A stretch of 64,000 bases of DNA. Source: Agrypnia vestita (lineage: Eukaryota > Arthropoda > Insecta > Trichoptera > Phryganeidae). The translations under genes were made by a program, and so were the position numbers. Below the pieces are notes generated by a model that had not been told where the DNA came from, did not search any database, and was given only the letters and a program-made list of their open reading frames with translations. Location: NCBI GenBank assembly GCA_016648135.1, contig JADDOH010000174.1, positions 1 to 64,000 on the forward strand, in the 5' to 3' direction. Of the stretch, positions 11,567 through 24,029 are shown one piece after another (the first letter of the stretch is position 1; every line of letters begins with the position of its first letter).

Positions 11567-12020
11567 TACTGGGTAGACTGGAGATCTATCACGGAGGAAA
11601 GCTTCCGCAAAATACACAACTAAGATCAGTAAAGGGAAAGTATCCAGGTAAACCAGGTAGGGAAAAAAACAATATTCGTATATTGAAGAATCAAAGTTTG
11701 CAACACACATACATAGGTAGACATTAAGAGTGACTTCAGGTTTTTCATTAACGAAAAATGACATACGTCACGTAATAAAATCATATCTTCAACTTACCAA
11801 TCGAAATGTTTGAGATTTTAAAAACTAAAATAAATTAATTCATAATTTAATTTCAAGTGACTTTTATATTTTTGAATAGTTTTACCGGAAATTTTAACCT
11901 GTACATGACGGAGCGCATATACATACAGTGTATTTACAATGTGGGCCTGGAACAGGTTAAAACTTGTTTGTGCAAAGTAAAGTTTGATTTTAATTCTGTT
12001 GGTGTTTTTTAATTTTTCAG

Positions 12021-12990
12021 TTGTCTACACCTTTTTGTCTAACGCTTACCTTTCAAACTTATTTATCAAACTGTTTCCAAACGGTAATGATCAATAACAT
12101 TGAATCAGCACCGCTACGTAAGAAGCCAGATGTTCCACAGGGATCGGTACTAGGCCCTTTATTTTTCATAATGTACATCAAAGAATTATTTTATTTTCCG
12201 ATGACTGGCAATTGTACTTCCATTGTTCTCCAGATGATACAAACATACTAAAACAATATATTATTCAGTGCATAAATGACATGAACATTTAGATGTCATT
12301 GAATAAATTAGAACTAAATTCCAACAAAAACTGAATTCTTTTGGACATCTACCCGAAGACGCCAACATCTGTTGGAAAAACTCCCTCTTTCAATTTCTAA
12401 TACTGATGTAATTCCCAAAACCAATGTCGAGCTACTTGGATTATAGTCTCTCTTGGTAAACAAATAAACAACACAACCAGCTCTGCTTTCTATCATTTAC
12501 GCCACATTAAATTTATTTGCAGAAGCGACCCAACCGAAGCAACAAAATTATTAAAAACGTCTGTTATTTCTCGCTTAGACTACTGTAATGGTATCTACGC
12601 ATATCTCCCGAAATAGGAAATGAATAAATTACAATTCGTATTAAATGCCAATGCAAGACATACCGGCGTATCAAAGTTTGATCATATTTTTACACCATCT
12701 TCAAAAGTTGTGCCTCACAATATTCAAAACTATTCATGGCCCTTCAATATATTAACGACTTCTGCATTCAATTTGCCGCAAATATGTAAAAGACAGCTAA
12801 TACATCATACAGCATCAACATCCGATACAAGTAGGTGAGTTAAGTAAATTACGTCCACAAAACTACCTTTGGTGACCGTTTTTTTGTGGCAGCTGGACCA
12901 AGTTTATCGAATAAACTACCAAACAAATTGAGAAAAACAGACAGCTTACCACAGTCCAAAAACAAAGGTACATTAGATACATAGATTATT
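12021..12990 (+). pseudogene. CR1/Jockey-type reverse transcriptase remnant
   Basis: The fragment reads VPQGSVLGPLFFIMYIKEL (conserved RT motif) at about 12130. Further on it has a catalytic-box position corrupted by frameshift, then RLDYCNGIYAYLPK and a C-terminal tract typical of insect non-LTR elements. There are several stops and shifts. It ends with a (CGATA)n run near 13040, consistent with a microsatellite-like tail. Confidence 0.8.
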
Positions 12991-13089
12991 TGACGATAAA
13001 GTGAGAAATTATGTGTCGATTAAAGGCTTTACATAAACTTTACGATACGATACGATACGGCTTTACGATAAACATGTGAAGTTAGAGAA

Positions 13090-13880
13090 GAAACTCAAAA
13101 ACTTATGTGAATCAAATAAAACCAGCCAAGGAATCAACAATCCCAGCGAAATTTTTTTACAACCACGTAAAAAACCTCTCATCAGTTCAATTTACCCCTC
13201 AAGAAACGGCTCTTCTGTCAAAGGGTTTAAAATATAACCTTCACTACACCAAAAACCAATATAATAGTGCTATTGAGAATGTTGCAGTGGATATAGAAAC
13301 AGCATTACACAAGGCTCCAAGAACATTCCATTATAAAAGTGCTGAAGTGATAAAAAACATTATTCCAAAAACGATTCTACTATTTAATGCGGAAACTCTA
13401 CATGCTAAATCTATCCAAAACAAGTTAATTAGTAATCAATTAGTGTTAACAAAGGCAGATAAAGGTTATTATAATTATGTGTAGATCTGATTATAATTCT
13501 AAAATTGAAGATTTTCTTAATAATGATAACTTTGAAATTTTAAAATCTGATCCCACAAATAAATACTAACAGAATGTTAAAAATGCTCTACACGAATCAA
13601 AATCCCCAATATTCATCACAGATTCATCGTATGATAAAAGTAAATTCCTTAATAAAAACCCAAAAACACCCAAGTTATATGGATTTCTCAAAATTCATAA
13701 TAGTAATAGCTCTATAAGATCCGTAGTCTCCTGTTGTAATTCTGCAAATTTCAAATTAGCTTCATTTGTAACAAATGTATTTAACAATGCCAAGGTGTCT
13801 TTCCCGAAATACACGATCAAGAATTCTCTTGAATTAATACACCATTTGAATACCTTGCCTTACTTCTTTCAATGTAGTTA
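13090..13880 (+). pseudogene. Penelope-like element, N-terminal part (split copy, left piece)
   Basis: The frame at 13107-13484 reads SSVQFTPQETALLSKGLKYN and later LVLTKADKG, both characteristic of Penelope-type reverse transcriptases. After a frameshift it continues to PKTPKLYGFLKIHN near 13670. It stops near 13880 and resumes at about 17205 beyond a piggyBac and a large repeat. Confidence 0.75.
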
Positions 13881-15416
13881 ACTTATTTCCAAACATACCA
13901 ATTTCTGAATGTAAATTTACGTTTTTATAGGTGTTTGTTTATTGATGGCTCGCAATACAAGAAATACTATACAGGAACACTGGTCCACAGACATACTTTT
14001 GCACTCACCTATTTTCTCAGACATTATGCCAAGAAACAGATTCCAAATTTTGTTATAAATGCTTCACTTTTTCAATAATGAAGAACAACAGCCGGGTGAT
14101 GGAATTTTCAAAATAAAGGTAATACTCGACATGGTAACTGATAAATTTAAGGAAAAAATGTACCCATATGCGAATATCTGCTTACTATTCAAAGGCCGCC
14201 TTTTAATAAAGCAATATATTCCAAAAAAAAGCCAGTCATTTTGGAATAATTTTTTTTGTAATATGTGATTGTGCTACGGGATACATCCTTAATTTAATAA
14301 TGTATACCGGAGTTACCACAATTTACAACCTCGTCGAAGAACTTGGCAAATCTGAAAGCATCGTTATGACTTTAATGCAGCCGTATTTAAATCCTGGTCA
14401 TACTTTGTTTGTGGGTAATTGGTATACCAGCCCCTTGTTATTTCAAAACCTATTTGAAAATGGAACGAACGCGTGCGTAACTGTTAGAAAAAATATACCG
14501 AAGTTCCAAAAAAAACTGAAAAAGGGTGAAGTGGAAGCATACCATACGGTGACAATGGCCGCTCAGGCTTGGAAAGACAAAAGAGAAGTGGTAATGCTTA
14601 CAACTCTCCACCCAAATACACATGTGGAAACAGGAAAATCACATTACCATACTCATGAGCCCATAGTAAAACCGCAGAGTGTCATTGAATATAATAAGAA
14701 TATGGGCGGTGTGGACATGTGTGATATGATGTTATCATCGGTGCATTCGTCAAGAAAGACGACAAGGTGGTATAAAAAAGTATTTTTTCACCTTGTTGAT
14801 CTTTGTCTTTTAAATGCGCATGTTATGCACAGTGAAATTACTGGGAAACACGTGCCCTTGGCCACATTTCAATTAGACGTCATTCGCCAACTTTTTAATG
14901 AACACAGACAAAGTACGGACCCAAAACCAGGATCGTCTAGGAAAAGAAAGTCAGAGTTGCCTTCAAGACTAACAGAAAGACATTTTATTGGGAAGAGTCC
15001 ACCAACAAATAAAATAAGTCCAATGAAAAGGTGTATAGTGTGTTCGGCCAAAAATGTAAGACGGGTATCCAGATACATGTGCAAACAATGTCAAGTAGGG
15101 CTATGTGTTGAACCGTGTTTTGAAATATACCACACGCAGGAAGACTACATAGGATAGTAAATGTGTAACATTAAAAAATAAGTTAAAAACAAAAAAAGTT
15201 GTGACAACCCTATTGTATATTTTGTGGAATGAATTTATTTTAATTTTAATTAAAAAAAACTCCATCATAAATTCGGAAAACATAATTCTTTGGTAAGTCT
15301 TTACACTTTTTCATCATTTTATGTTTATTTTATTGTTTTTTATTTACTTTATTTTACGGAAAAATGTTTGGCCTATATAGGTGAAAATATGGCTGGCAGT
15401 TAAAAGGTTAACATGG
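13881..15416 (+). pseudogene. piggyBac transposase, catalytically dead
   Basis: The main open frame (14300-15157) gives the C-terminal half, including NMGGVDMCDMM (third catalytic Asp region) and a Cys-rich end (RCIVCSAK...MCKQCQVGLCVEPCF). Upstream pieces at 13990-14230 are frameshifted. The usual DES motif before LFKGR is missing: the sequence runs from ANIC directly into LLFKGR. The second Asp motif reads VGNWYTSP where the family has DNWYTSP. Two of three catalytic acids are therefore lost. TTAA follows near 15408, the target site of this superfamily. Confidence 0.85.
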
Positions 15417-17204
15417 TCCCCACATTCCTCGCTGACCGAGAAGTTTGCACGTGTGGTAGTCCGCAAGCTGGCGCCAGAATCAATAATAAAAAAAATACGT
15501 ACCTACCCGCTGCTTGGGGTGTTTACGAGAAATTAATTAAAGGTTCATTATTATTAACGGACATGTGATTAAATCAAATTATACAACGGCAGGTTGGAAT
15601 CTAATTATAAGGAAGGTAGCAGGCGAGTTGAAAGAAATAACATTGTTTATACATATACTGTTAATTTCATAATGTTGCATTTTATATTGCTACACTCTAT
15701 ACATATTGTAAAAGCACACCAGGGTGTTGGTTGATAAATTAAATAAAAATCAAATAATAAGTGTTATGACGATGATGTTTTAGTTTAACTTTAATAGCGT
15801 AGTATGTGTAATGATGATAAGATTAAATTAAAATTATGTTGTATGTGTTGTGTTACGATTATAAGAAATATTATGATGATTTTATATTGCTGCATCCTAT
15901 ACTTTATTGTAAAAGCCACCAGGGCATTGATTAATAAAAATAAAATAAATTAAATAATTGTGATGACGATATTGATTAGTTTAGTTTTGAATTAATTTTA
16001 AGGTATGCAGTATATTGTGAGTAATGAGGATTAAATTCAATTTAAATTATGTGTAATGATTATACGATTTAAATTTAAATCAAAAATTAAATTAAAAATT
16101 AAATGTTTTGTGTTACAATTATAAGGAATCTTATGATGGTCTTAGTTATAATAATTACTGTAATTTTAAGTGGACTAATTATAAGGAAATTATTATTGTA
16201 ATATGTATGTACATAGTTGTAATGTCTGCTGTACGTAGATATGAGTGATCTTCCCAAAAATTTTGCCTACGTTCGTCTATGTCGAATATTTAGATCGGGT
16301 GGTTCCAAGAAGGAGCTGGACGATGTGTTACAACCAATGTGCAGTCTCGGATCATTTGGCGCCACCTGGAGATCCAATCAGATGGAGGTAAGAAACTCCC
16401 TCCAGCGCGGCGGGAACATCCCAAAAACGGAGATGATATAATGCCCAAGTTCGTTAGAAAATTCTGTGAAGGACGTCAGGAAGTTTTGCGGGAGCTGTAC
16501 GGCGGAGAGTTCTGAAAGGAGAAGTTCGATGGAGAGAGTTCGTCAGCGAGTTTGATGGAGAGGAGTTCGTCAGAGTGTCGATGTTGAGAGTACATCGGAG
16601 AATTTTGGAGGGAAGAGGGCAGTCGGCAACGAACGAGGAAGCCACTGAATGATGCACGTCGATGAGAGCAGACGAAGAGTGAAGAACAAACAAAGGGCTA
16701 GCAGGTGGACTGAGTAGCTTGCTTAGGGCCCGGGAAGACCAGAAGAAGAGAGACGAAAAGGACAACGCCAGGTGGAGACTGAAGTGACCATCAGGAGCCA
16801 TCGTAATTGGGCAGTGACAACGTGACGGTGCACGGAGCAGACGACACACGGACGCGACGAGAACTTCGTGTCGAGATTTCGCACCGAAGGACACGACTCA
16901 CTCCAGGATAGTTAAGGTAGTCGTAAATTATTTTTAAGTATTCAACCCTTCTCGTTTATCGTAAATTAATGTCTAAATTTTTCGATATAAGATTTTCTTG
17001 TTTTGTGTTGTATTTCCAACCTGCCAAAAGTTTTATGTAAATAAATTAGGAGTCAATTGGTTTTCCGCGAGTTTTATTTTCCTTCCCCGCTTTTTCATCT
17101 TGTGGCTAAAATACCTTCCATAAATTGGGTGATTAGTATCATTCGAGTGACCGATCGCATTTTTTTCCACGGAGCGGATAAAAAATAAGCCGATTCGCGT
17201 CAAC
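15417..17204 (+). repeat. Large dispersed repeat, copy 2
   Basis: Matches copy 1 (9860-11566) in order and orientation, including the AAAAGCCACCAGGGC tail motifs, the GC-rich part (16240-16910) and the right boundary ending GCGTCAA. Its left part (15430-15510, with TGGCGCCAGAATCAATAAT) corresponds to 9150-9230. It separates the two halves of a Penelope element. Confidence 0.6.
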
Positions 17205-18297
17205 CTAAAGACCTTTCCATTGACCTTGCACGCTTGTTTAATGTTTGTCTAAACCAAAACTACTTCCAATTTAATGATGTTGTGTACCAGCAAAAAGAAG
17301 GCTCCAACCAGCCCTCTTTGTGCTGATTTATTTATGGATAAACTTGAAAACAAAATATTTGATTGTAAATCTCCTCTGTTAAAAAATGTAGTAATATGGA
17401 AATGCTATATAGATATTTTTTGTATTTGGACAGGCACAGAGCTTCTACTAAACACATTCCTTTTACTCCTCAATTCTTTTCACAGTCAAATACAGTTCAC
17501 ACTAGAGGTAGGTATTAATTCCACTTTAAATTTTCTGAACCTTTCTTTAGCAATAATCAACAACAAAATTAATTTCAATTTATACAGAAAACTTACTTTT
17601 ACTGACACCACAATCCATAAAACTTCCAACCATCCTATCTCACATAAACACTCCGCTTTTCATTCCATGATCCACCGCCTAATCTCTATCCCACTATCCG
17701 ATACAAACTTTTCCACTGAACTTTACATTAAAACGATAGCTTTTAACAATGGATATGACCCCAATTTGATTGATAGAATTCTTTCCAAAAAACTCGTCAA
17801 ATTTCGATTAATAAATTTATTTATAACGCTCCTCCAACTATGAACAATAATATTCCAAGACCTCGATGGCGTACAATTATTTTTGTAAATAATTTTTCAA
17901 TATTAAGCACGACTAAACTCCCTAAAGAGATGAAGCCAGCATTTTATACCAGTAGCAATTTAGGCAAATTATTAAGTAACTGTAAAGACAAAGAAAATAT
18001 ATTAAACCATTCTGGTATTTATAAACTCAGCTGCAAAAATTGTCCAGCTTTCTATATTGATAAAACATCGAGAAACGTAAATATTAGAGTAAAAGAACAC
18101 ATTAAATGCTTAACAATGTAGGTTTTTCTGAATTTGCCGAACATCTAATTAATTTTGATCACACATTTGATAATAATACAGGGCTAAAAATTTTACACAA
18201 AAGCGGAATAGGTTTGCGACTTAACAATCTAGAAGCATTAGAAATTAATAAAGCTATCAATAATAATAGTCAAATAATAAATAAACAAATAAATTGA
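17205..18297 (+). pseudogene. Penelope-like element, RT to endonuclease (split copy, right piece)
   Basis: It continues the left piece: ADLFMDKLENKIF and a tyrosine-containing active-site region near 17400 (CYIDIFCIW where the family has a YVDD-like box). FTLEVGINSTLNFLNLS follows. After frameshifts, KLSCKNCPAFYIDKTSRNV (about 18020) is the GIY-YIG endonuclease, with the glycine of the second motif replaced. It ends near 18297. Confidence 0.8.
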
Positions 18298-18585
18298 TAT
18301 AATAGTCCAATTTTAATGAGCCTGGGGCCACGTCGGATATATGTGACGGAGCGCGACTGTCACCAGGGGCCACGTCGGATATTGAATTTGAAAAATGTGA
18401 TTTTTTCTCAGTAGAGAAATTCCGTGGTGACCTGTCATTCCATTTTCAACTCAAAAACATGGCCGATTATAGCTTAAATCAACACTCAAAGTAGAAGTTT
18501 TTCTGTCATCAAAATCGTATAGGAAAGTTGTAGATGTCGCCCTGTACGCGTGTTGTAGGATCGAAAGTCAAATAATAAAATAATA

Positions 18586-18811
18586 TTCCGTCGTCAAGAT
18601 CACGCGTTCAGTACGCGAAAGACGTACACGTGCCACAGAATAAAGAAGACACGTGCGTGGTACATGCAAAAATCATGTGATTCTGTTGCCATGTCGATCT
18701 GGAATGATCTATTCCGTCGTCAAGGTCACGCGCTCAGTGCGCGAAAGACGCACACGTGCGTGGTACTTGCAAAAATCACGTGATTCTGTCAGCGTGTCGA
18801 TCTGGAATGAT
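18586..18811. repeat. Two-unit tandem repeat (126 and about 99 bp)
   Basis: Both units start ATTCCGTCGTCAAG and end GTCGATCTGGAATGATC. They share CACGCG...CACGTGCGTGGTAC...CACGTGATTCTGT. The repeat lies just left of the piggyBac copy and may be its subterminal region. Confidence 0.75.
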
Positions 18812-19130
18812 CCAGGAAGGGTTTTTTATTCCTTCAGTTCGCGCCCGGCTTCCACAGCTTAAACACGCAGATAATATATACGATAATATATTCGCGATAT
18901 TACTTGGTTTTTATTGGTTTGTGATGCAATTTGATACAAACAGTGATTTATTAACAAAAATACATTATTTATGTTGCGTTTATTTGCCAAAATTTAAAGT
19001 GAAACAATGGTGTAGTGTTTTACATTAATTTTTGCGTATTTATGCTAATTAATTTTTTTGTTCCACAGGATGTTTATTTTTTCGTTTTTTAAACATTTAA
19101 ACATTTTTTAAACTTATAAACTTATACAAA

Positions 19131-20515
19131 ATGGCTACATCGGGAGATTTTTTTGTTACGGGGGACATCACCGATTTTCTAATCGAAACGGCAGAATCAG
19201 ACGATGAATATGATGAGAATGTTGAAGGCGGTGAAAACGTTGAAACACCTTTTTTGGGAATGATGATTTTGAAGAAGACCTTGACGATACTATTGGTGAA
19301 AACCATCCGTCTGCAAGTGCACAGGCTAGGCTAGTACTCCAATGGAAGACGGATAGTTTCCTACCAAATATACATCCATTTACGATCACTTCTGGTTTTA
19401 AATTGGATATTTCAGAAGACGCACGGGATTTTTTTTTTAAAAATTGTACCTCAATAAAGCTGTGGTCGATATTATTGTGACTGAAACAAACCGCCAATAT
19501 AAGTTTTCCACAAATAATATACCACTGTCAGATAGATTGAGAAAATGGTTTGACACCATAAGTGACGAAATGTATGTGTTTTTGGCTCTGTGCTTGCTGA
19601 TGGCCCGGAATTCTAGTAATAAGACAGTAGAGCATTGGTCGACTAACCCATCACCGATTTTCTCAGAAACTATGCCGAGGAATCGTTTTCAAATTTAATT
19701 AAGGATGCTATATTTTTCGGATAACAAACTTCAAGTGCCGGGCGACCGACTCCATAAGATCAGGTAGAAAATTTGACGCCTTACCAAAACCTCTGCATTG
19801 ATGAGAGCCTTCTGCTCTTCAAAGGTCGGTTATTGTTTCGTCAGTATACACCATCGAAGACCAAAAAATTTGGCATTAAATTTTGTTAGACAATCACACA
19901 TATTGTAAAAATACAATATGTGTGATTGTCTAACCGGATATGTACTTGACTTAATCATATACACTGGCAAAGATTCTGAAATCACAATTTTTAAGCACAT
20001 AGGTACATGGGGCAGTGTTGTGATGTCTCTTCTTACTCCTTACCTAGATTTCGGGCACACTTTGTATGTAGACAACTGGTATTCCAGTCCGTCACTGTTC
20101 CAAAAGCTTCACGAGAGAGAAGAGGGCAAGACAAATGCTTGTGGAACCGTGAGAAAAAATAGGTACGGTTATCCTAAATTAGAAGTAAAATTAAAAAGGG
20201 GTGAAACCATTTCATACCACACAGATAATCTGATGGCTCAGATATGAAAGGATAAGAAAGACGTCAGAATGCTATCTACACTTCACACTTGTGAAATGAA
20301 GGAAACTGGCAAGATCGACTACAAAACCAATTTGCCGGTGATTAAACCCGTGTGTATCATTGATTACAATAAAAATATGGGGGCGGTCGACTATAGTGAC
20401 ATGACGCTGTCTTATTACCACTGTTCTCAGAAAAAAAGTAATGGCAGAATTACCGAATTAGCATTGTTAACGTCTCCTAGTGTGGAGTGATATAAGAAAC
20501 GCCGCGGAAATAGTC
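19131..20515 (+). pseudogene. piggyBac transposase, frameshifted
   Basis: Starts MATSGDFFVTGDITDF with an acidic N-terminus, then continues through several frames. All three catalytic regions remain readable: CIDESLLLFKG (about 19800), YVDNWYSSP (about 20070) and NMGAVDYSDM (about 20370). Breaks include a frameshift near 19330, stops near 19700-19790, an inserted palindrome at 19885-19934 and a TGA at 20245. The Cys-rich C-terminus is missing. A short deletion derivative of the family lies at 59520-59700. Confidence 0.85.
19885..19934. repeat. Perfect 23-bp hairpin inside a transposase frame
   Basis: GTTAGACAATCACACATATT and three more bases are perfectly inverted after a 4-base loop. The right arm is normal transposase coding sequence (MCDCLTGY). 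The left arm is therefore the extra, inverted copy. Confidence 0.85.
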
Positions 20516-21048
20516 ATTATTGTGGTTCAGTGTGTGTGTTTTAACAACCATGGGCGCTGTGTTCATATACCATATATTACCTAGATTCAATACCTACACC
20601 AACATCTTTTTCGACTAGCCATCCCCGAGACGATAGGCAGCTTACAAGGCTGACGTCAGCGACTTGGATCTCTGATGCTCTGTCGGCTTATGTTAAAGCT
20701 AAACTCTTTATACCCAACATTCTACCCTGACTACTGACAAGGCTCTCCTTTCTTCCTCCTGGTACTGGTTGCATACGTATTTGCAACCAGCATCTCCAAG
20801 GTTTGCGCCCCCGCGCAAAGCCCCCACCGGCTAAATTGTTATACTTCACCCATACTTCAGTGTAAGATTTTGTACCTCCAGTGTTATTTTCCTTAGATAT
20901 ATTATATATTTGTCCTATAATATATATTATATATTTTTATATCCAGTGTTATTTTCTGTATGTCTTGTGTCGCAGTGAATCCGTGTAATTTTAAGTTCAT
21001 CTTGTAAGCTTGACTGTTCCATCTTCTTTCCTGGCATTCATCATCATA
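20516..21048. other. Unassigned DNA
   Basis: No gene was seen. Around 20600-20830 the base composition is more balanced (GATAGGCAGCTTACAAGGC, CCCCGCGCAAAGCCCCCACC), as in an old interspersed repeat I cannot place. Confidence 0.35.
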
Positions 21049-21052
21049 TATT

Positions 21053-21342
21053 ATTTAATAACCCAATTAATTAATCAATTAGAAAGGCATACAGAAAAAT
21101 CTAATTCACGAAAAAATATTAGGTTACTACTGGGATTCGAACCCAGGTCACCTCCTTTCCGGGGCCGGTGCTCTGACCACTAAGCTATAGCAACCCTATA
21201 TGTTTCCGTGAATATATCGACCTTATATGTAGTTCTTATTTTTATTAATTGATTGATTAATTGGTAGTAACCTAATATTTTTTTGTGAATTAGATTTTTC
21301 TGTATGTCTTTCTAATTGATTAATTAATTGGGTTATTAAATA
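21053..21342. mobile_element. Foldback element with tRNA-like core
   Basis: Left arm about 21057-21130 and right arm about 21265-21338 are inverted copies with only two mismatches in 74 bases. The inner end of each arm is GGTTACTAC, which is also the 3' end of the tRNA-like sequence. No coding potential. Confidence 0.8.
21122..21195 (-). ncRNA. tRNA-like sequence (tRNA-derived, probably not functional)
   Basis: On the minus strand it has matching acceptor ends (GGTTGCTA with TAGTAACC), an A-box-like TAGCTTAGTGGTCAGAGC and a perfect T arm (CTGGG TTCGAAT CCCAG, B box). The anticodon arm is not canonical: the best stem is CACC/GGTG with a 14-base loop, so no anticodon is assigned. A tRNA-derived element core is more likely than a working tRNA. 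Confidence 0.6.
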
Positions 21343-21872
21343 TTTCACAGAACTTTGTTCTGAAAAATTACGACTTCACAAATATGAATGTGTTCTTGAA
21401 TATATATCATATATTATATTCATGCAAAACTTTATTCTAGTATAGAGACATCTGCCATTTTTACTTAGGATCGATCGATCAATAATCTCTGTAACATGAT
21501 TGCAAAGGGTGTGTTTCCCCGCTAAAAAATTGTTTTATACTTCATCTCCCGGACGGCCGTCAGAGGCCGCAAGTATTTTACCTCGTCCTTTTCAATGTAT
21601 GCCAATTGTTTATTGTTTATGTTGCTCTAATTCCGTGTCAATAGTTATAATTCTCCATTAAATTATTTCAATTCTTTTGTCATTTTAATTTATGATTAAT
21701 CATATAGGTAAGAAAGAATATCAGACAGCCCTCGAGGTGAGTTCTCACGAAAACGGCACTATATAAATTATCCAATTATAAATAAATAAAAATAATAATA
21801 ACCAGAATTTTTTTTTCAAGTATTTTTTTAAAATTCTACTTCGTTTGTGAATTTCATAAATTTAGAGGTTGA

Positions 21873-22440
21873 TTGGAGAAGTCTCGTGACAATGAACACA
21901 ATGATCCAAATTTGGAAGAAAAGATTGACATATTGGTGCCCAGTAACGAAGAAAGAAGCAGTCGAATAAGAGTCACAAATCTCTTATTTCCTGCTCCTGA
22001 TTACGAAAAAGCAAATTTAAATGAAGTCAACATACCTCCACATTACTATTTTAGCAAATACACGCTTATCGGAGATATTTACATGAAACAGGAGTATCAC
22101 TGAATTGTTCAATCTCTGAAACCAAAATATTTGTGGGACTGACACCGTTAGGGTGTCGTATTTAAACTTTCCTAGAATAAGAATGTACTGGGCGGCTAAC
22201 GCAAAAGTTCCAATGATTGCTGACAAGATGATTAGTAGCAAGTACATTACAACTATAAATAACTTAAAAGTTCAAGATGATGCTGTAGCTACGTCAGATG
22301 AAAAAATTGAAAATAAGTTTTAGAGTGTGCAGCCCATGATAAAGATAATACAGAATGGATGTAGATCAAATCTAAGAATAAGAAATAAGCCTAACCCATG
22401 TTGTTTGAAGAATATAATAGCCGAGGCTTCTGATGGTTTA
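21873..22440 (+). pseudogene. piggyBac-type transposase fragment (another subfamily)
   Basis: A shifted frame reads YLNFPRIRMYWAANAKVP and onward. This resembles the region before the first catalytic Asp in PGBD-type transposases. An upstream open frame (21873-22103) may be its N-terminus. No catalytic motif remains. A hydrophobic minus-strand frame here is a shadow. Confidence 0.5.
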
Positions 22441-22829
22441 CTGTTAGATTTTTCTTTACCGGGGTAAAAGAGATAATACTAATAAAAATCGGTAATTGCA
22501 AAATTGCATAAAGAAATATAACTTATTTTATACGATATTTAACAACAAATAGGGGGAGACTGCAAGGCAGGAATCCAAAGAAGAACTGCCCCTGACACCA
22601 TACAGACGATTCAAAAAGCAATCTGGCAATGGTGAGTCTGGTGATAAGCCTCATCTTCTTGATCTTTCTCTATGATGTTGCAACACAGACTCAGAGAGAT
22701 CGTGAGTGCAAGAGATTGAAACCAACAGTTTAGAAATATGGCGCTTACAATGCATTTTCTGTGTACCATGCACGACCTCAAAATAAATATAATATAATGT
22801 CGAACATAAACAAATTAAATATTAAGCAG

Positions 22830-22877
22830 CTCTTATCCTTAACTATGAGGGTCTGAATCCTCATAGTTAAGGATAAG
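22830..22877. repeat. Hairpin with 19-bp perfect stem
   Basis: CTTATCCTTAACTATGAGG and its complement enclose 8 bases. The neighbourhood has no gene that would use it as a terminator. Confidence 0.8.
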
Positions 22878-22979
22878 TGACCGATGCGTGCAAAAATTGG
22901 TGATATAGTGTGAAGGAACCAGATCTCGTAGAATGCATTGACCTAGTTAAAATTTCAATAAAAAACCCCGTTCCTTGAA

Positions 22980-23180
22980 TTCAGAAGAACTGCCGTGGGC
23001 TAAAATAGGCGATCATCCAATGCTGTCATACACAATTAGCTGGAGTTCCATGATCAAAGATGAAGAATCTTAACTGATTCAAGGGATTGGATTTACATTT
23101 TCGACTGAGAAATGTACTAATTTTAATCCCATTGAAAATCTTCGGACCATAATGCGTAAAGAATGTTATATAATACACCT
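22980..23180 (+). pseudogene. Tc1/mariner or pogo transposase C-terminal fragment
   Basis: Around 23110-23165 the plus strand reads NFNPIENLRTIMRKECY, the conserved region with the last catalytic acid context of Tc1-like transposases (the usual D before LNPIEN is not preserved). Upstream frames are broken. Confidence 0.55.
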
Positions 23181-23539
23181 ATAAAATATCAAGGAGCTAA
23201 ATATGCACGTTTGTATGGCCTGGAGAAGTCGATTATATGGAGAAAAAAAAAGACTCAAGTTAATACCAAGCATGCATGCATAGTACCAAGATAGCAGACA
23301 ACTCTGAATATCTTGGGTGCCAAATATCGTCTGGTAGCTCCACCTGTTTCTTAATCACCATTTACCAGCTGGCTAAAAGCAGCTGACAGCTGACTCCAAG
23401 ACCGACACACATTTTTCTGTGAGTTATCAACTCTACTAGAAACAACAGCCTCATACAGTAACTTTTTCAACTACAGAAGATCTAAATATTAATCTATAAA
23501 AGGTACTCAATACATCAAGCAACTGGTTTAAAGATTTAA

Positions 23540-23830
23540 AAAATTAATACATTTTTCGATATAAGATTTTATTGTTTTTGTGTTCCATTACATTTCCAAC
23601 CTGCCTAATATTTTCTGTAATAAATTAGAGTCAATTGGTTATCGTGATTCTTATTTTCCCTCCCCGCTTCCTCATCTTGTGGCTAGAATATCGTTTATAA
23701 ATTGGATAGGTAGTATCATACGAGTGACCGATTGCATTTTTTCCGCAGAGCGGATAAAAAATAAGCCAGTCCACGTCAAAGTCAAGTGTTCCACAAGGAT
23801 CGGTACTGGGTCCTTTACTTTTCATCAAGT
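23540..23830 (+). repeat. Right end of the large repeat joined to an RT fragment
   Basis: 23540-23778 matches the right end of the large repeat (11310-11566). At about 23785 it meets VPQGSVLGPLLF-coding sequence that matches the RT remnant at 12130. Confidence 0.6.
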
Positions 23831-24029
23831 TGTCAAGATCCGAGGGTGTATGAAAAAGCACATTCGTGAGAAGGGATGAAAAAAAATTAGAATACTTCTC
23901 GAAGCGCCAGGCGTTGCATAAATCGTAGTCTGGGGGGGGGGTTGTTTTCTAAGAACGAAGGGTGGGTCAATCAAGGAAAAACCTAAACAACATGCAGGTT
24001 TGGTGAACCAGGCCCCCAAACTGCCATGG

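Noticed and set aside
21122..21195. Functional tRNA gene
   Set aside because: The anticodon arm cannot form the standard 5-bp stem and 7-base loop, and the sequence is embedded in a foldback element.
22017..22247. Minus-strand hydrophobic frame resembling a membrane segment, considered as the missing SORL1-like membrane exon
   Set aside because: It is the shadow of a piggyBac-type coding region on the plus strand and has no fitting splice sites or tail motif.
22830..22877. Transcription terminator hairpin
   Set aside because: Eukaryotic context, no gene ends here and no U-run follows.
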